The notes beneath the pieces were generated by a model. It did no database searches, was not told the origin of the DNA, and saw only the letters and a list, made by a program, of their open reading frames with translations. Shown here one piece after another: positions 8,493 to 18,082 of a DNA stretch of 64,000 nucleotides (position 1 is the first letter of the stretch; every line of letters starts with the position of its first letter). Source of the stretch: Pseudomonas sp. 7P_10.2_Bac1 (GTDB taxonomy: Bacteria; Pseudomonadota; Gammaproteobacteria; Pseudomonadales; Pseudomonadaceae); contig NZ_JANLNV010000094.1 in assembly GCF_025465935.1 (NCBI RefSeq), positions 1 to 64,000 of the forward strand, read 5' to 3'. The translations under genes were made by a program, and so were the position numbers.

Positions 8493-9527
8493 TTAGTTGT
8501 GAGCGTGCAGCGCTTCGTTCAGTTCGATGGCCGACTTGTGGGTTTTGCATTCCACAGCGCCGGTTTCTGAGTTGCGACGGAACAACAGGTCAGGTTGGCC
8601 AGCCAGATCACGGGCTTTGACCACTTTGACCAGTTGGTTGTTTTCATCCAGCAGCGCGACTTTGGTACCGGCGGTCACGTACAGGCCCGACTCAACGGTG
8701 TTGCGGTCGCCCAACGGAATGCCGATACCGGCGTTGGCGCCGATCAGGCAGCCTTCGCCGACTTTGATCACAATGTTGCCGCCGCCCGACAGGGTGCCCA
8801 TGGTCGAGCAACCGCCGCCCAGGTCCGAACCTTTACCCACGAACACGCCAGCCGATACACGGCCTTCGATCATGCCCGGGCCTTCGGTGCCGGCGTTGAA
8901 GTTGACGAAGCCTTCGTGCATCACGGTGGTGCCTTCGCCGATGTAGGCGCCCAGACGGATCCGCGCGCTGTCAGCGATACGCACGCCAGCAGGGACCACG
9001 TAGTCGGTCATTTTCGGGAACTTGTCCACCGAGAAGACTTCCAGCAGGTCGCCACGCAGGCGGGCTTCGAGTTGACGTTCAGCCAACTCGCCCAGGTCGA
9101 TGGCGCCCTGGTTGGTCCAGGCCACGTTCGGCAGCAGCGGGAATACGCCCGCCAGGCTCAGGCCGTGCGGCTTGACCAGACGATGGGACAGCAGGTGCAG
9201 CTTCAGGTATGCCTCTGGGGTGGAGGTCAATGCGGTGTCTTCGGCCAGCAGGGTGGCAACCAGCGGCTTGTGGCTTTCGGCCAGGCGGGTCAGCAGCGCG
9301 GCCTGGGCAGCGTCGACCGGCTTGACGGCTTCTGCCAGTTGAGCGGCCTGAGCGGTGGTGAAGGTGATTGCCTGATTGCCGCCGGTGTAGCCCAGGACCG
9401 GTGCGATTGCCGCGATCAGTTCGGCCGATGGGTTGATCAGGGGCTGTGCGTAGAACACTTCCAGCCATGCGCCTTGACGGTTTTGAGTGCCGACACCGAA
9501 GGCCGCGCTGAATAGGGTAGTAGACAT
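8493..9527 (-). CDS. dapD: 2,3,4,5-tetrahydropyridine-2,6-dicarboxylate N-succinyltransferase DapD
   Basis: DapD transfers succinyl from succinyl-CoA to tetrahydrodipicolinate in the succinylase branch of lysine synthesis. The 344-aa protein has an N-terminal domain of about 170 residues and then hexapeptide-repeat turns of a left-handed beta-helix, including stretches such as RIADSARIRLGAYIGEG and GNIVIKVGEGCLIGANAGI. This is the longer DapD type found in Pseudomonas and actinobacteria rather than the 274-aa enteric type. The ATG at 9527 follows AGAGG at good spacing; a longer frame to 9569 is rejected. DapE and DapC of the same branch are encoded nearby. Confidence 0.95.
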   Translation of the reverse strand: MSTTLFSAAFGVGTQNRQGAWLEVFYAQPLINPSAELIAAIAPVLGYTGGNQAITFTTAQAAQLAEAVKPVDAAQAALLTRLAESHKPLVATLLAEDTALTSTPEAYLKLHLLSHRLVKPHGLSLAGVFPLLPNVAWTNQGAIDLGELAERQLEARLRGDLLEVFSVDKFPKMTDYVVPAGVRIADSARIRLGAYIGEGTTVMHEGFVNFNAGTEGPGMIEGRVSAGVFVGKGSDLGGGCSTMGTLSGGGNIVIKVGEGCLIGANAGIGIPLGDRNTVESGLYVTAGTKVALLDENNQLVKVVKARDLAGQPDLLFRRNSETGAVECKTHKSAIELNEALHAHN

Positions 9528-9574
9528 GCAATTACCTCTTACAAAAATGAATGGGCGGGCTCTGGCCATCGGGC

Positions 9575-9937
9575 TTAGAGAAGGGCCGCCGCATAAAGAT
9601 CAGGTTTGAAGCCAATCAGGGTTTTGTTACCGAGATCGAGCACCGGGCGCTTGATCATCGAGGGTTGGGCGAGCATCAGCTCAATGGCTTTCGCTTGGTC
9701 GAGATCGGCTTTCTGTTCGTCTTCGAGTTTGCGAAAGGTTGTGCCGGCGCGGTTGAGCACTACTTGCCAGCCGTGTTCGTCGCACCATTGGGTCAGGTGC
9801 TCACGGTCGATACCACTGCTTTTGTAATCATGGAAGTCATAACGCACGTCATGTTCATCCAGCCAGGTGCGAGCCTTTTTCATGGTGTCGCAGGCCTTGA
9901 TGCCGAAAAGGTGCAACGTCTTGCTCGAATCGGTCAC
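9575..9937 (-). CDS. ArsC/Spx-family protein, YffB-like
   Basis: A small thioredoxin-fold protein of the ArsC/Spx superfamily. It shows the YffB pattern KACDTMKKA with C16, an Arg/Lys-rich middle and a late RPVLDLG segment. It lacks the full arsenate-reductase Cys set, so a glutathione- or thiol-linked reductase role is possible but unproven. A GTG start at 9937 is chosen because AAGGAAGGG lies at proper spacing before it (120 aa); an ATG nine codons upstream at 9964 has no good site. The gene precedes dapD, with 47 bp between them. Confidence 0.75.
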   Translation of the reverse strand: MTDSSKTLHLFGIKACDTMKKARTWLDEHDVRYDFHDYKSSGIDREHLTQWCDEHGWQVVLNRAGTTFRKLEDEQKADLDQAKAIELMLAQPSMIKRPVLDLGNKTLIGFKPDLYAAALL

Positions 9938-10184
9938 TGAATTGCCCTTCCTTTGGAGATGCATGGAAATACGCGGTGGCAGATTATGCCATGGGCGAGG
10001 CGCTTGGGGCGCAGGCTGACTGCAACCTTGGCAGGTTCTTGTGACATGTGAGCGTATTGAGACTTATGTTCAAGCTCGACTTCGTACATTTGAAGCTACT
10101 ATGGGGCTGAATCTAAATTCATTTCTAGTTATGTTTGATTAAAAGCTGTTTAGTCAAAGCTGATCGTTCGGGAATTCTGTAGAT

Positions 10185-11834
10185 ATGCAAACCGCCTATA
10201 CCGTACTCATCCTGCTGATGCTGGTAGGAGTCTCGCGTTTACTGGGGCGTGTGATCCCTCTACCTCTACCCTTGGTGCAAATTGCTGCGGGTGCCGTATT
10301 GGCCTGGCCTACCTTGGGTTTGCACGTTGCACTGGACCCTGAGCTGTTTCTCTTTCTGTTCTTGCCGCCTTTGCTGTTCTCCGATGGCTGGCGCATGCCC
10401 AAGCGTGAATTCTGGCGTTTGCGGGGGCCTATCCTGACCTTGGCCGTGGGCTTGGTGTTGTTCACCGTGGTGGGCGCGGGCTATTTCATTCACTGGCTCT
10501 TGCCGACCATTCCCTTGCCGGTGGCGTTCGCCCTGGCTGCCGTGCTGTCACCCACCGATGCCGTGGCCGTGTCGGCCATTTCCCAGAACCGCTTGCCTGG
10601 CCCGTTGATGCATATGCTTCAGGGCGAAGCCTTGATGAACGATGCGTCGGGCCTGGTGACCTTTAAATTTGCCCTGGTCGCGGCGATTACCGGGGTGTTC
10701 TCGCTGACCAATGCCAGCGTGACATTTGTGTTGGTGGCCTGCGGCGGTTTGGCCATCGGCGTGGCCTTGAGCTGGCTGGTCGGGCGCCTGCGGGCCTGGA
10801 TGATCGGTCGCGGCTGGGATGACCCGGCGACCCATGTAGTCTTCATGCTGTTATTGCCATTTGCGGCTTATGTGCTGGCCGAACGCCTGGGCGCCTCGGG
10901 CATTTTGTCGGCCGTGGCGGCGGGGATGATGCAAAGCTGGCTTGATCTGTTGCCGCGGCAAACCAGCACCCGGCTGCTTAACCGCAGTGTGTGGGGGCTG
11001 TTGGAGTTTGCATTCAATGGCCTGATCTTTCTGCTATTGGGCTTGCAACTGCCAGACATCATCAAGGCGGTGGTCAGCCACGAAACCACCCTGTGGCCAA
11101 CTTTGTTTTATCGCTGCCTGGATGTGATCGCGATTTTCCTGGTGCTGGTCGCGTTGCGTTTCATCTGGGTGCAAAGCATCTGGCGCTTGTTTGGGCTATT
11201 GCGTCGCTGGCGTGGCAAGGGCGAGCTGACCATGGTGCCGACGGCCCGTTCGTGCTGGTTGCTGACGGTCGGTGGGGTGCGCGGTGCGGTGACGTTGGCG
11301 GGCGTGATGTCGGTCCCGCTGTTGATCAGCGCGGGCGTTGATTTTCCGGAGCGTGACCTGCTGATCTTTATTGCCGCCGGGGTGATTCTGCTGTCGTTGG
11401 TGGCCGCCTGTATCGCTTTGCCCTTGTTGCTGCGCGGCATTCCCAAAAGTCCGGATGACGCCATGCGTAGAGAAGTGCGTGAGGCCTGGCGGCGTACCGC
11501 TGAGGCCGCGATTCATGCGCTGGAAGCCGAAGATGTGGTGGAGCCCACCGATAGCCCGCAAGATGCGGCTCAAGCGGCACTGGCGGCTGAGTTGAAGGCG
11601 CGGATCATGTCTGAGTATCGTCATCAGCTCGAAGTCTTCAATGACTCGGCTGAGGCGCAGGCGCTGGCCTCGCAGATGGACCTGCTGGAAAGCCGATTGC
11701 GGCTTAAGGCGCTCAGGGCGCAGCGTCTGGAGCTGTACAGCTTGCGTCGTCACCATGAGATCGGCGATGACGTGCTCAGTGAGATTCTGCGTGACCTGGA
11801 TTTGAGCGAAGCGAATCTTGGGACGGTGAAGTAG
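10185..11834 (+). CDS. CPA1-family Na+/H+ antiporter
   Basis: A 549-aa inner-membrane cation/proton antiporter. About 12 membrane segments fill residues 1-420 and a charged cytoplasmic tail of about 125 residues follows. Family signatures are SPTDAVAVSAI (122-132, with D125) and GEALMNDASG (147-156) with the N152-D153 pair that binds cation. The tail is helical with many Glu and Arg. It stands alone, between the YffB-like gene (divergent, 247-bp gap) and dapC (convergent). The 247-bp upstream gap is AT-rich and must carry its promoter, but I see no convincing hexamers. Ion choice (Na+, K+ or Li+) cannot be read. Confidence 0.88.
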   Translation: MQTAYTVLILLMLVGVSRLLGRVIPLPLPLVQIAAGAVLAWPTLGLHVALDPELFLFLFLPPLLFSDGWRMPKREFWRLRGPILTLAVGLVLFTVVGAGYFIHWLLPTIPLPVAFALAAVLSPTDAVAVSAISQNRLPGPLMHMLQGEALMNDASGLVTFKFALVAAITGVFSLTNASVTFVLVACGGLAIGVALSWLVGRLRAWMIGRGWDDPATHVVFMLLLPFAAYVLAERLGASGILSAVAAGMMQSWLDLLPRQTSTRLLNRSVWGLLEFAFNGLIFLLLGLQLPDIIKAVVSHETTLWPTLFYRCLDVIAIFLVLVALRFIWVQSIWRLFGLLRRWRGKGELTMVPTARSCWLLTVGGVRGAVTLAGVMSVPLLISAGVDFPERDLLIFIAAGVILLSLVAACIALPLLLRGIPKSPDDAMRREVREAWRRTAEAAIHALEAEDVVEPTDSPQDAAQAALAAELKARIMSEYRHQLEVFNDSAEAQALASQMDLLESRLRLKALRAQRLELYSLRRHHEIGDDVLSEILRDLDLSEANLGTVK

Positions 11835-11854
11835 GGCGGGTCATACACCGATTC

Positions 11855-11913
11855 CCTGTAGGAGCGAGCTTTTGAACGATCAAAAGATCGCGAGGCAAGC
11901 TCGCTCCTACAGG
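11855..11913. repeat. REP-like inverted repeat
   Basis: A near-perfect 17-bp inverted repeat (CCTGTAGGAGCGAGCTT and its complement) encloses about 25 bases with a nested GATC-rich palindrome. This is the Pseudomonas GTAGGAGCGAGCTTGC REP family in its paired, facing form. It occupies the gap between two convergent genes and can act as a bidirectional terminator. Confidence 0.9.
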
Positions 11914-11919
11914 CTTGGT

Positions 11920-13119
11920 TTAGCGGCGGCGCTGGATGAAGTCGCGGATCCGCTCGGCAGCTTCTACGCATTCGGCCAACGGGGCGACCAGTGCCATGCG
12001 CACTCGCCCGGCGCCTGGGTTAAAGCCGTCTACTTCGCGCGATAAGTAGGAACCTGGTACTACGGTCACGTGTTCTTCGGCGAACAGGTCGCGGGAGAAT
12101 TCAGTGTCATCACCAGCGACGTTTGCCCACAGATAAAAACCACCATCCGGGCGCTGTACGTCCAGTACCGGTGTCAGGACGTCGAGCACGGCATCGAACT
12201 TGGCGCGGTAAAGGTCGCGGTTGGCGCGCACGTGGTCTTCGTCGTTCCAGGCGGCAATGCTGGCCAATTGGGTTTGCACTGGCATGGCGCAGCCGTGGTA
12301 GGTGCGATAGAGCAGGAACGCCTTGAGAATCTCGGCATCACCGGCCACAAAACCCGAGCGCAACCCTGGCAGGTTGGAGCGCTTTGACAGGCTGTGGAAC
12401 ACCACGCAGCGCTTGAAGTCCTGGCGGCCCAAGGCGACGCAGGCGCTGAGCAAGCCTTCTGGCGGGGTCTGCTCGTCGAAGTACAGTTCGCTGTAGCACT
12501 CGTCGGCGGCGATGACGAAGTCATGTTCGTCCGCCAGCGCGATCAGCTTTTTCAGGGTTTGCAGTGGGATCAGGGCGCCGGTCGGGTTGCCTGGCGAGCA
12601 CAGGAACAGGATCTGGCAGCGCTTCCAGGTGTCGACCGACACTGCGTCGAAGTCCGGGTTGAAGCCCTGTTCAGCCAGGCAAGGCAGGTAGTGAGGCTTG
12701 GCACCGGCTAAAAACGCGGCACCTTCATAGATCTGGTAGAACGGGTTCGGGCTGATCACCAAGCCGTCGTCGCTGCGATTGACCACGGTTTGGGTGAAGG
12801 CGAACAGCGCTTCACGGGTGCCGTTGACGGGCAGGATGTTGCGCGCAGGGTCCAGCCAGCCCGCCGGGATGTTGAAGCGACGCTCGGCCCAGCCAGCAAT
12901 TGCTTCGCGCAGGGCCGGCAGGCCGAGAGTGGTCGGGTAGACCGCCATCTGATCCAGGTTGTCCGCGAGGGCCTTGGCCACGAAGTCGGGGGAGCGGTGT
13001 TTCGGTTCGCCGATCGACAAGGCAATCGGGCGCTTGTCAGCAGTGGGCTGCACGCTACCCAGCAGGGCACGCAGTTTTTCGAACGGGTAGGGCTGCAACT
13101 GGTTTAGAGCGTTGTTCAT
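11920..13119 (-). CDS. dapC: succinyldiaminopimelate transaminase DapC
   Basis: A 399-aa fold-type I PLP aminotransferase that makes N-succinyl-LL-diaminopimelate from the keto precursor with glutamate as donor. Visible are N178 in the CSPGNPTG motif, D206 (AADECYSE) and the Schiff-base K246 (HSLSKRSNLPG). Pseudomonas DapC (PA3659) is also a neighbour of glnD, which supports the assignment over ArgD-type or generic aminotransferases. The ATG at 13119 follows a weak ribosome site. It lies 23 bp after glnD and is probably in the same transcript. Confidence 0.92.
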   Translation of the reverse strand: MNNALNQLQPYPFEKLRALLGSVQPTADKRPIALSIGEPKHRSPDFVAKALADNLDQMAVYPTTLGLPALREAIAGWAERRFNIPAGWLDPARNILPVNGTREALFAFTQTVVNRSDDGLVISPNPFYQIYEGAAFLAGAKPHYLPCLAEQGFNPDFDAVSVDTWKRCQILFLCSPGNPTGALIPLQTLKKLIALADEHDFVIAADECYSELYFDEQTPPEGLLSACVALGRQDFKRCVVFHSLSKRSNLPGLRSGFVAGDAEILKAFLLYRTYHGCAMPVQTQLASIAAWNDEDHVRANRDLYRAKFDAVLDVLTPVLDVQRPDGGFYLWANVAGDDTEFSRDLFAEEHVTVVPGSYLSREVDGFNPGAGRVRMALVAPLAECVEAAERIRDFIQRRR

Positions 13120-13142
13120 TGGGTGCGGGTCTCACTCGGCGG

Positions 13143-15845
13143 CTAGATGCTCAGGCGCCAGGTTTCTGGGGTTGAGTCTTTGTTGACCGTTAGTTGCTCC
13201 ACGATGGCTTCCTGCAAACGTATGCACAGTTGTGGGTCAGACAATGGCTGATTGTTTTCGTCGGTAATGAAGAAGACGTCTTCGACGCGCTCGCCCAAGG
13301 TAGCGATCTTGGCGTTTTGCAACGACAGGTCGAACTCCAGGAAGATCATGCCAATACGTGCCAGCAAGCCGGGGCGGTCCGGGGCGCTGAGTTCCAGTAC
13401 GGTGACCGGGCGCTGGGCATCGTTATGGATCGTCACTTGCGGCGGGAAGGCAAAGTGCTTGAGTTGACGAGGTACTCGGCGCTGGATGATGTTCGGGTAA
13501 TCGTCCGGGTTGCGCAGGGCTTCGGTCAGGCCTTTGCGTATTTTTTCGATGCGCTCCGGTTTGTTGCCGATCGAGCCGCCGTCGTTATCGAGCACGATAT
13601 AGGTGTCGAGGGTGAACTGGCTGCTGGAGGTGATGATGCGCGCGTCATGGATGTTGAGGTTGAGCTGGTCCATGGCCGCCACGGTCACAGCAAAGAAGTC
13701 GTGCTGATCGGGAGCGTAGATGAAGATCTGGGTGCCGCCCTCGGACTCGCGCTGGGTGGTTTCCTTGATCAATACCAGTGGGCCGCCATCAGCCGGTTGT
13801 TGCAGGATGGCTTCGGTGTGCCAGGCCACATCGGCAGAGGTGTGACGCAGGAAATAGTCGTCGCCCAACTGCGACCAGAGCTGTTCGACATCGTCCTGGT
13901 CGTTGCCATTGCGCACCAGGGTGTCCAGCGCCGCACTTTGCGTCTGGCGAATTTGCTCTTCACGGTCGACCGGGTTTTCCAGGCCGCGACGCAAGGCTCG
14001 CTTGGTTTCGGTGTAAAGCTGGCGCAACAGGCTGGCACGCCATGAGTTCCACAGCGTCGGGTTGGTGGCGTTGATATCAGCCACGGTGAGTACATACAGA
14101 TAGTCGAGATGGGTCTCATCGACCACGGTCTGGGCAAAGTCATGGATGACTTGCGGGTCGGACAGGTCTTTACGCTGGGCGGTGGTGGACATGACCAGGT
14201 GGTTTTGCACCAGCCACACGATCAGTTGTGTGTCCCAGACAGGCAGGTGATGGCGGATGCAGAACGCTTCTGCGTCCACTGCGCCAATTTCCGAATGGTC
14301 GCCGTGGCGGCCCTTGCCAATGTCGTGGTACAGGCCGGCCAGGTAGATGAGTTCCGGTTTGGGCAGTTTGGCCATGAGCTTGCTGGCCAGCGGAAATTTC
14401 TCTGACACCTGGGTGTACTGCAACTTACGCAGATGTTTGATCAGGTTCAGGGTGTGCGCGTCGACCGTATAGATGTGGAACAGGTCGTGCTGCATTTGCC
14501 CGACGATAAAACCGAATTCGGGTAGGTAACGTCCGAGAATGCCGTAGCGGTTCATCCGGCGCAGGTTGCGATGGATGCCGATTTTGCATTTGAACAGCTC
14601 GATAAACAGGCTGGTGTTGCGGATGTCGTTACGGAAGTCGTCGTTGATCAGGTGGCGATGCTCGCGCAGCAAGCGAATGGTGTCCGCCCGCACGCCCTTG
14701 ATTTCGGGGTGCTGTGCCATCAGCAGGAAGATTTCGAGCATGGCAAACGGTGTGCGTTTGAACACGTTGGGGCTGGTGGCTTCTATATAGCCGTCATGCA
14801 ATTGAAAGCGTGAGTTGATCGGCGTCGGTGGCGCTTCGTCTTCGGGCGCCAGGATCACTTCTTCAAAATGCTGGATGATCAGGTCGCTGAGCTGGGCAAT
14901 GCTCATGACCACCCGGTAGTACTGCTGCATGAAGTTTTCGATCGACTGCTTGGTGTCTTCGCCGGTAAAACCGAGCAGTTCGGCGATGCTGCGCTGGTGG
15001 TCAAACAGCAGGCGGTCTTCTGCGCGGCCAGCCAGCATGTGCAGGGCATAACGCACCTTCCACAGGAACTCCTGGGAGGAGGACAGCAGGTCGTGCTCAC
15101 TCTCGACGAGGAACCCTTCACCTGCCAGGGCGCGCAAATTCAGCGTGCCGTACTGGCGACGGGCTACCCACAGGATGGTCTGAATGTCGCGCAGGCCACC
15201 GGGCGAGCCTTTGACGTTGGGTTCCAGGTTGTATTCGGTGTCGTTGTACTTGTGGTGCCGGGCCTTTTGCTCGGCACGCTTGGCCAGAAAGAATTCCTTG
15301 CTGGGCCACATGTGTTCGGTGCTGGTGACCTCGAGCATGCGCTGGCGCAAACGCTCAGGGCCGGCAATGGTGCGGCTTTCGATCAGGTTGGTGATGACGG
15401 TCAGGTCGGCGCGAGCTTGTTCGGCACACTCCTGGACTGAGCGCACGCTCTGGCCGACCTCCAGGCCGATATCCCAGAGCAACGTCAGAAACCGCTCGAT
15501 GGAGTCGCGAAAGATCTCGTGATCATCGTTATCGAGCAGGATCAGCAAGTCGATGTCGGAGTAGGGGTGCAATTCGCCCCGGCCGTAGCCGCCTACAGCG
15601 ACCAGGGCGATATCGGCCTGATCGCTCCAACTGAACTGGTCCCACGCTTGTTGCAGGATGTTGTCGATGAACCAGGCACGGTCCTCGATCAGGCGACGAA
15701 TATCGCGGCCTTTACGAAAGCGTTCGTCGAGCACCTGATGTGCCTGGCGGATCGCCTTTTTGAAAGCGGCAATCGGGCTAGCCTTTAACGCCAATTCGGC
15801 CTTGAACTGGCCGCGGTCAAAAAGTTCGGGATCCACCTGCGGCAT
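13143..15845 (-). CDS. glnD: bifunctional PII uridylyltransferase / uridylyl-removing enzyme GlnD
   Basis: GlnD senses glutamine and uridylylates or deuridylylates the PII proteins GlnB/GlnK, setting GlnA and NtrC activity. The 900-aa protein has a nucleotidyltransferase domain with GGYGRGELHPYSDIDL (85-100; D97 and D99 bind metal), then a GlnD linker. An HD hydrolase domain follows with YHDIGKGRHGDHSEIG near 505-522. Two C-terminal ACT domains (about 705-780 and 815-890) sense glutamine. Length and order are normal. It is transcribed toward dapC; map lies 39 bp upstream. Confidence 0.97.
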   Translation of the reverse strand: MPQVDPELFDRGQFKAELALKASPIAAFKKAIRQAHQVLDERFRKGRDIRRLIEDRAWFIDNILQQAWDQFSWSDQADIALVAVGGYGRGELHPYSDIDLLILLDNDDHEIFRDSIERFLTLLWDIGLEVGQSVRSVQECAEQARADLTVITNLIESRTIAGPERLRQRMLEVTSTEHMWPSKEFFLAKRAEQKARHHKYNDTEYNLEPNVKGSPGGLRDIQTILWVARRQYGTLNLRALAGEGFLVESEHDLLSSSQEFLWKVRYALHMLAGRAEDRLLFDHQRSIAELLGFTGEDTKQSIENFMQQYYRVVMSIAQLSDLIIQHFEEVILAPEDEAPPTPINSRFQLHDGYIEATSPNVFKRTPFAMLEIFLLMAQHPEIKGVRADTIRLLREHRHLINDDFRNDIRNTSLFIELFKCKIGIHRNLRRMNRYGILGRYLPEFGFIVGQMQHDLFHIYTVDAHTLNLIKHLRKLQYTQVSEKFPLASKLMAKLPKPELIYLAGLYHDIGKGRHGDHSEIGAVDAEAFCIRHHLPVWDTQLIVWLVQNHLVMSTTAQRKDLSDPQVIHDFAQTVVDETHLDYLYVLTVADINATNPTLWNSWRASLLRQLYTETKRALRRGLENPVDREEQIRQTQSAALDTLVRNGNDQDDVEQLWSQLGDDYFLRHTSADVAWHTEAILQQPADGGPLVLIKETTQRESEGGTQIFIYAPDQHDFFAVTVAAMDQLNLNIHDARIITSSSQFTLDTYIVLDNDGGSIGNKPERIEKIRKGLTEALRNPDDYPNIIQRRVPRQLKHFAFPPQVTIHNDAQRPVTVLELSAPDRPGLLARIGMIFLEFDLSLQNAKIATLGERVEDVFFITDENNQPLSDPQLCIRLQEAIVEQLTVNKDSTPETWRLSI

Positions 15846-15884
15846 CGATTGGCTTTCCTGTCGTGGGATATAGGGAGGTTACTA

Positions 15885-16667
15885 TCAGGCCGAAACCCGC
15901 GCGATGGTGTCATCACTGCGCAGGGTGAAGATTTCGTAGCCGGTATCGGTCACCAGCAGGGTGTGTTCCCACTGTGCAGACAGCTTGCGGTCCTTGGTGA
16001 TTGCCGTCCAGCCATCGCCCAGCACTTTAGTGTCGGCTTTGCCCTGGTTGATCATCGGCTCGATGGTGAAGGTCATGCCAGCCTTGAGTTCCATGCCGGT
16101 GCCTGCGCGGCCGTAGTGCAGAATTTGTGGTTCTTCGTGGAACACCTTGCCGATGCCATGCCCGCAGAACTCGCGAACCACCGAGAAGCCGTTCTTTTCG
16201 GCGTGCTTCTGGATCACTTCGCCAATATCGCCCAGGCGGCAGCCCGGCTTGACCAGCTCAATAGCTTTGTACATGCATTCCTGGGTTACTTGCGACAGGC
16301 GCTCGGCCCACACCGGTACTTTACCGACGTGGAACATGCGGCTGGTGTCGCCGTGGTAACCGTCTTTGATGACGGTGACGTCGATGTTCAGGGTGTCGCC
16401 GTCCTTGAGTGCCTTGTCACCTGGGATGCCGTGGCAGACCACATGGTTGATCGAGGTGCAGATCGACTTGGGGAAGCCTTTGTAGTTGAGCGGGGCAGGA
16501 ATGGCCTTTTGCACATTGACGATATAGTCATGGCAAATGCGGTCCAGCTCTTCAGTGGTGACACCGGGTTTTACGTGTTCAGCGATCATTTCCAGTACGT
16601 CGGCGGCCAGTTGGCCGGCGATACGCATTTTTGCGATGTCCTCGGGTGTTTTGAGGGTGACGGTCAT
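15885..16667 (-). CDS. map: methionine aminopeptidase type I
   Basis: Removes the N-terminal methionine from new proteins. The 260-aa protein has the full set of the type Ia family: H79, metal ligands D96, D107, H170 and E203, and a final Glu in QWEHTLLVT. It carries no N-terminal zinc-finger extension. It is divergent from rpsB, as in many gammaproteobacteria, across a 595-bp gap. Confidence 0.97.
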   Translation of the reverse strand: MTVTLKTPEDIAKMRIAGQLAADVLEMIAEHVKPGVTTEELDRICHDYIVNVQKAIPAPLNYKGFPKSICTSINHVVCHGIPGDKALKDGDTLNIDVTVIKDGYHGDTSRMFHVGKVPVWAERLSQVTQECMYKAIELVKPGCRLGDIGEVIQKHAEKNGFSVVREFCGHGIGKVFHEEPQILHYGRAGTGMELKAGMTFTIEPMINQGKADTKVLGDGWTAITKDRKLSAQWEHTLLVTDTGYEIFTLRSDDTIARVSA

Positions 16668-17093
16668 ACAGGCTCTCTTCGCGCGTAAGCGCTCATCAAC
16701 GGAGTTGCGGGTGTGTGACGCGGTATTTCAGTCACGCACCGCCATAAAAACGCGATTCTAACAGACGGTCGGCTGTAAGCATGAGCCTTGCGCCATCGCT
16801 TCTATTAATAGAGTGGGGCATTCTGGCGCTATTCCAAGGCTCTAGCAAAAGGAAGGGCCTGCTTTTGATCTGCTCACGCCTGCGCAGTAATGCTGCATAA
16901 AGGGCACCATGGCGCAGTCAGCGCCGTACGCCGGGGCAAGTTCATTTTGTGGGTGGTGGCTGTTTGACAAAAGTGCTCCGACGTAAGGGCCAGTCCCGTA
17001 AAAAAGCCTTGGCGCAGCCAGTGGATTTGAGTCGCGTGGCAGGAGGCAATCCTTTGCACGACAACGGCTTAGCAATAAAGTCTGAATTCGCGC
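16668..17093. other. gap between map and the rpsB promoter, no gene seen
   Basis: No open frame with plausible codon use or homology is visible in either strand. It must hold the map promoter on the minus strand, but I see no confident hexamers. The stretch is longer than a promoter alone needs, and no repeat family is apparent. Confidence 0.5.
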
Positions 17094-17122
17094 TTCGTTT
17101 TTTATGTCGCTTGTGATATAAA
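17094..17122 (+). promoter_or_regulatory. rpsB promoter
   Basis: A -10 TATAAA at 17117-17122 and a modest -35 (TTCGTT, 17094-17099) are spaced 17 bp. A GC-rich stretch follows the -10, as in stringently controlled ribosomal promoters. A start near 17130 would give an untranslated leader of about 130 nt. Confidence 0.6.
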
Positions 17123-17129
17123 ATGCGCC

Positions 17130-17262
17130 GCTTTGCGGGTATAGCCCGTCAAGCACAAACCCACACACGTATCGACACGATGACCTGGGTGCCTTCAGCG
17201 CTAAGCTGGTGGTTGGTCGTTGGGATGCGTGGAGGCCTAACCCGACTTATTAAGGAACTATC
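17130..17262 (+). promoter_or_regulatory. rpsB mRNA leader with S2 autoregulatory motif
   Basis: The untranslated leader contains TGGGATGCGTGGAGGCCTAA at 17221-17240, followed by CCC. It closely matches the conserved rpsB leader element of gammaproteobacteria, through which ribosomal protein S2 represses rpsB-tsf. A ribosome site (AAGGA) is at 17252-17256. Binding is inferred from similarity to the E. coli leader as I recall it. Confidence 0.6.
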
Positions 17263-18006
17263 ATGTCCCAAGTCAACATGCGCGATATGCTGAAGGCCGG
17301 TGTGCACTTCGGTCACCAAACCCGTTACTGGAACCCGAAGATGGGTAAATACATCTTTGGCGCGCGTAACAAGATTCACATCATCAACCTTGAAAAAACC
17401 CTGCCAATGTTCAACGAAGCTCTGACTTTCGTAGAGCGTCTGGCCCAGGGCAAAAACAAGATTCTGTTCGTCGGCACCAAGCGTTCCGCTGGCAAGATCG
17501 TTGCTGAAGAAGCAGCACGTTGCGGTTCGCCGTACGTGGATCACCGCTGGTTGGGCGGTATGCTCACCAACTTCAAAACTATCCGTGCTTCCATCAAGCG
17601 TCTGCGCGACCTTGAAGTTCAAGCAGAAGACGGCACTTTCGCCAAGCTGACCAAGAAAGAGGCGCTGATGCGCACTCGCGATCTGGAAAAGCTGGATCGT
17701 AGCCTGGGTGGTATCAAGGACATGGGCGGTCTGCCAGACGCTCTGTTTGTTATCGACGTTGACCACGAGCGCATCGCGATCACCGAAGCTAACAAGTTGG
17801 GCATCCCGGTTATCGGCGTTGTCGATACCAACAGCAGCCCAGAAGGCGTTGACTACATCATCCCAGGCAACGATGACGCAATCCGCGCTATCCAGCTGTA
17901 CATGGGTGCGATGGCTGATGCTGTTATCCGTGGTCGCAACCACGTTGCTGGCGGCACCGACGTTTTCGTCGAAGAAGCTCCAGCTGCAGCGGTAGTTGAA
18001 GGCTGA
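17263..18006 (+). CDS. rpsB: 30S ribosomal protein S2
   Basis: The 247-aa S2 protein binds near the junction of 30S head and body and is needed for S1 binding. The sequence is full length and typical throughout: the start MSQVNMRDMLKAGVHFGHQT, the central FVGTKRSAGKIVAEEA, and PVIGVVDTNSSPEGVDYIIPGNDDA near the end. Codon use is strongly biased, as expected for high expression. It heads the rpsB-tsf unit, with an intrinsic terminator or attenuator between the two genes. Confidence 0.99.
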   Translation: MSQVNMRDMLKAGVHFGHQTRYWNPKMGKYIFGARNKIHIINLEKTLPMFNEALTFVERLAQGKNKILFVGTKRSAGKIVAEEAARCGSPYVDHRWLGGMLTNFKTIRASIKRLRDLEVQAEDGTFAKLTKKEALMRTRDLEKLDRSLGGIKDMGGLPDALFVIDVDHERIAITEANKLGIPVIGVVDTNSSPEGVDYIIPGNDDAIRAIQLYMGAMADAVIRGRNHVAGGTDVFVEEAPAAAVVEG

Positions 18007-18037
18007 GAAACTAACGCCTAGCGTTTACTCAGTGCGC

Positions 18038-18062
18038 AAAAAGGGGGCTTGGCCCCCTTTTT
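18038..18062 (+). terminator. intrinsic terminator between rpsB and tsf
   Basis: A GGGGG/CCCCC stem flanked by A5 and T5 makes a perfect 10-bp hairpin with a 5-base loop 31 bp after rpsB. It probably lowers tsf relative to rpsB by partial read-through. Confidence 0.9.
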
Positions 18063-18082
18063 GCCACCTCGAAATCCATTTG

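Noticed and set aside
16842..17168. 108-codon minus-strand frame upstream of rpsB
   Set aside because: It overlaps the rpsB promoter, has atypical composition and no recognisable features.
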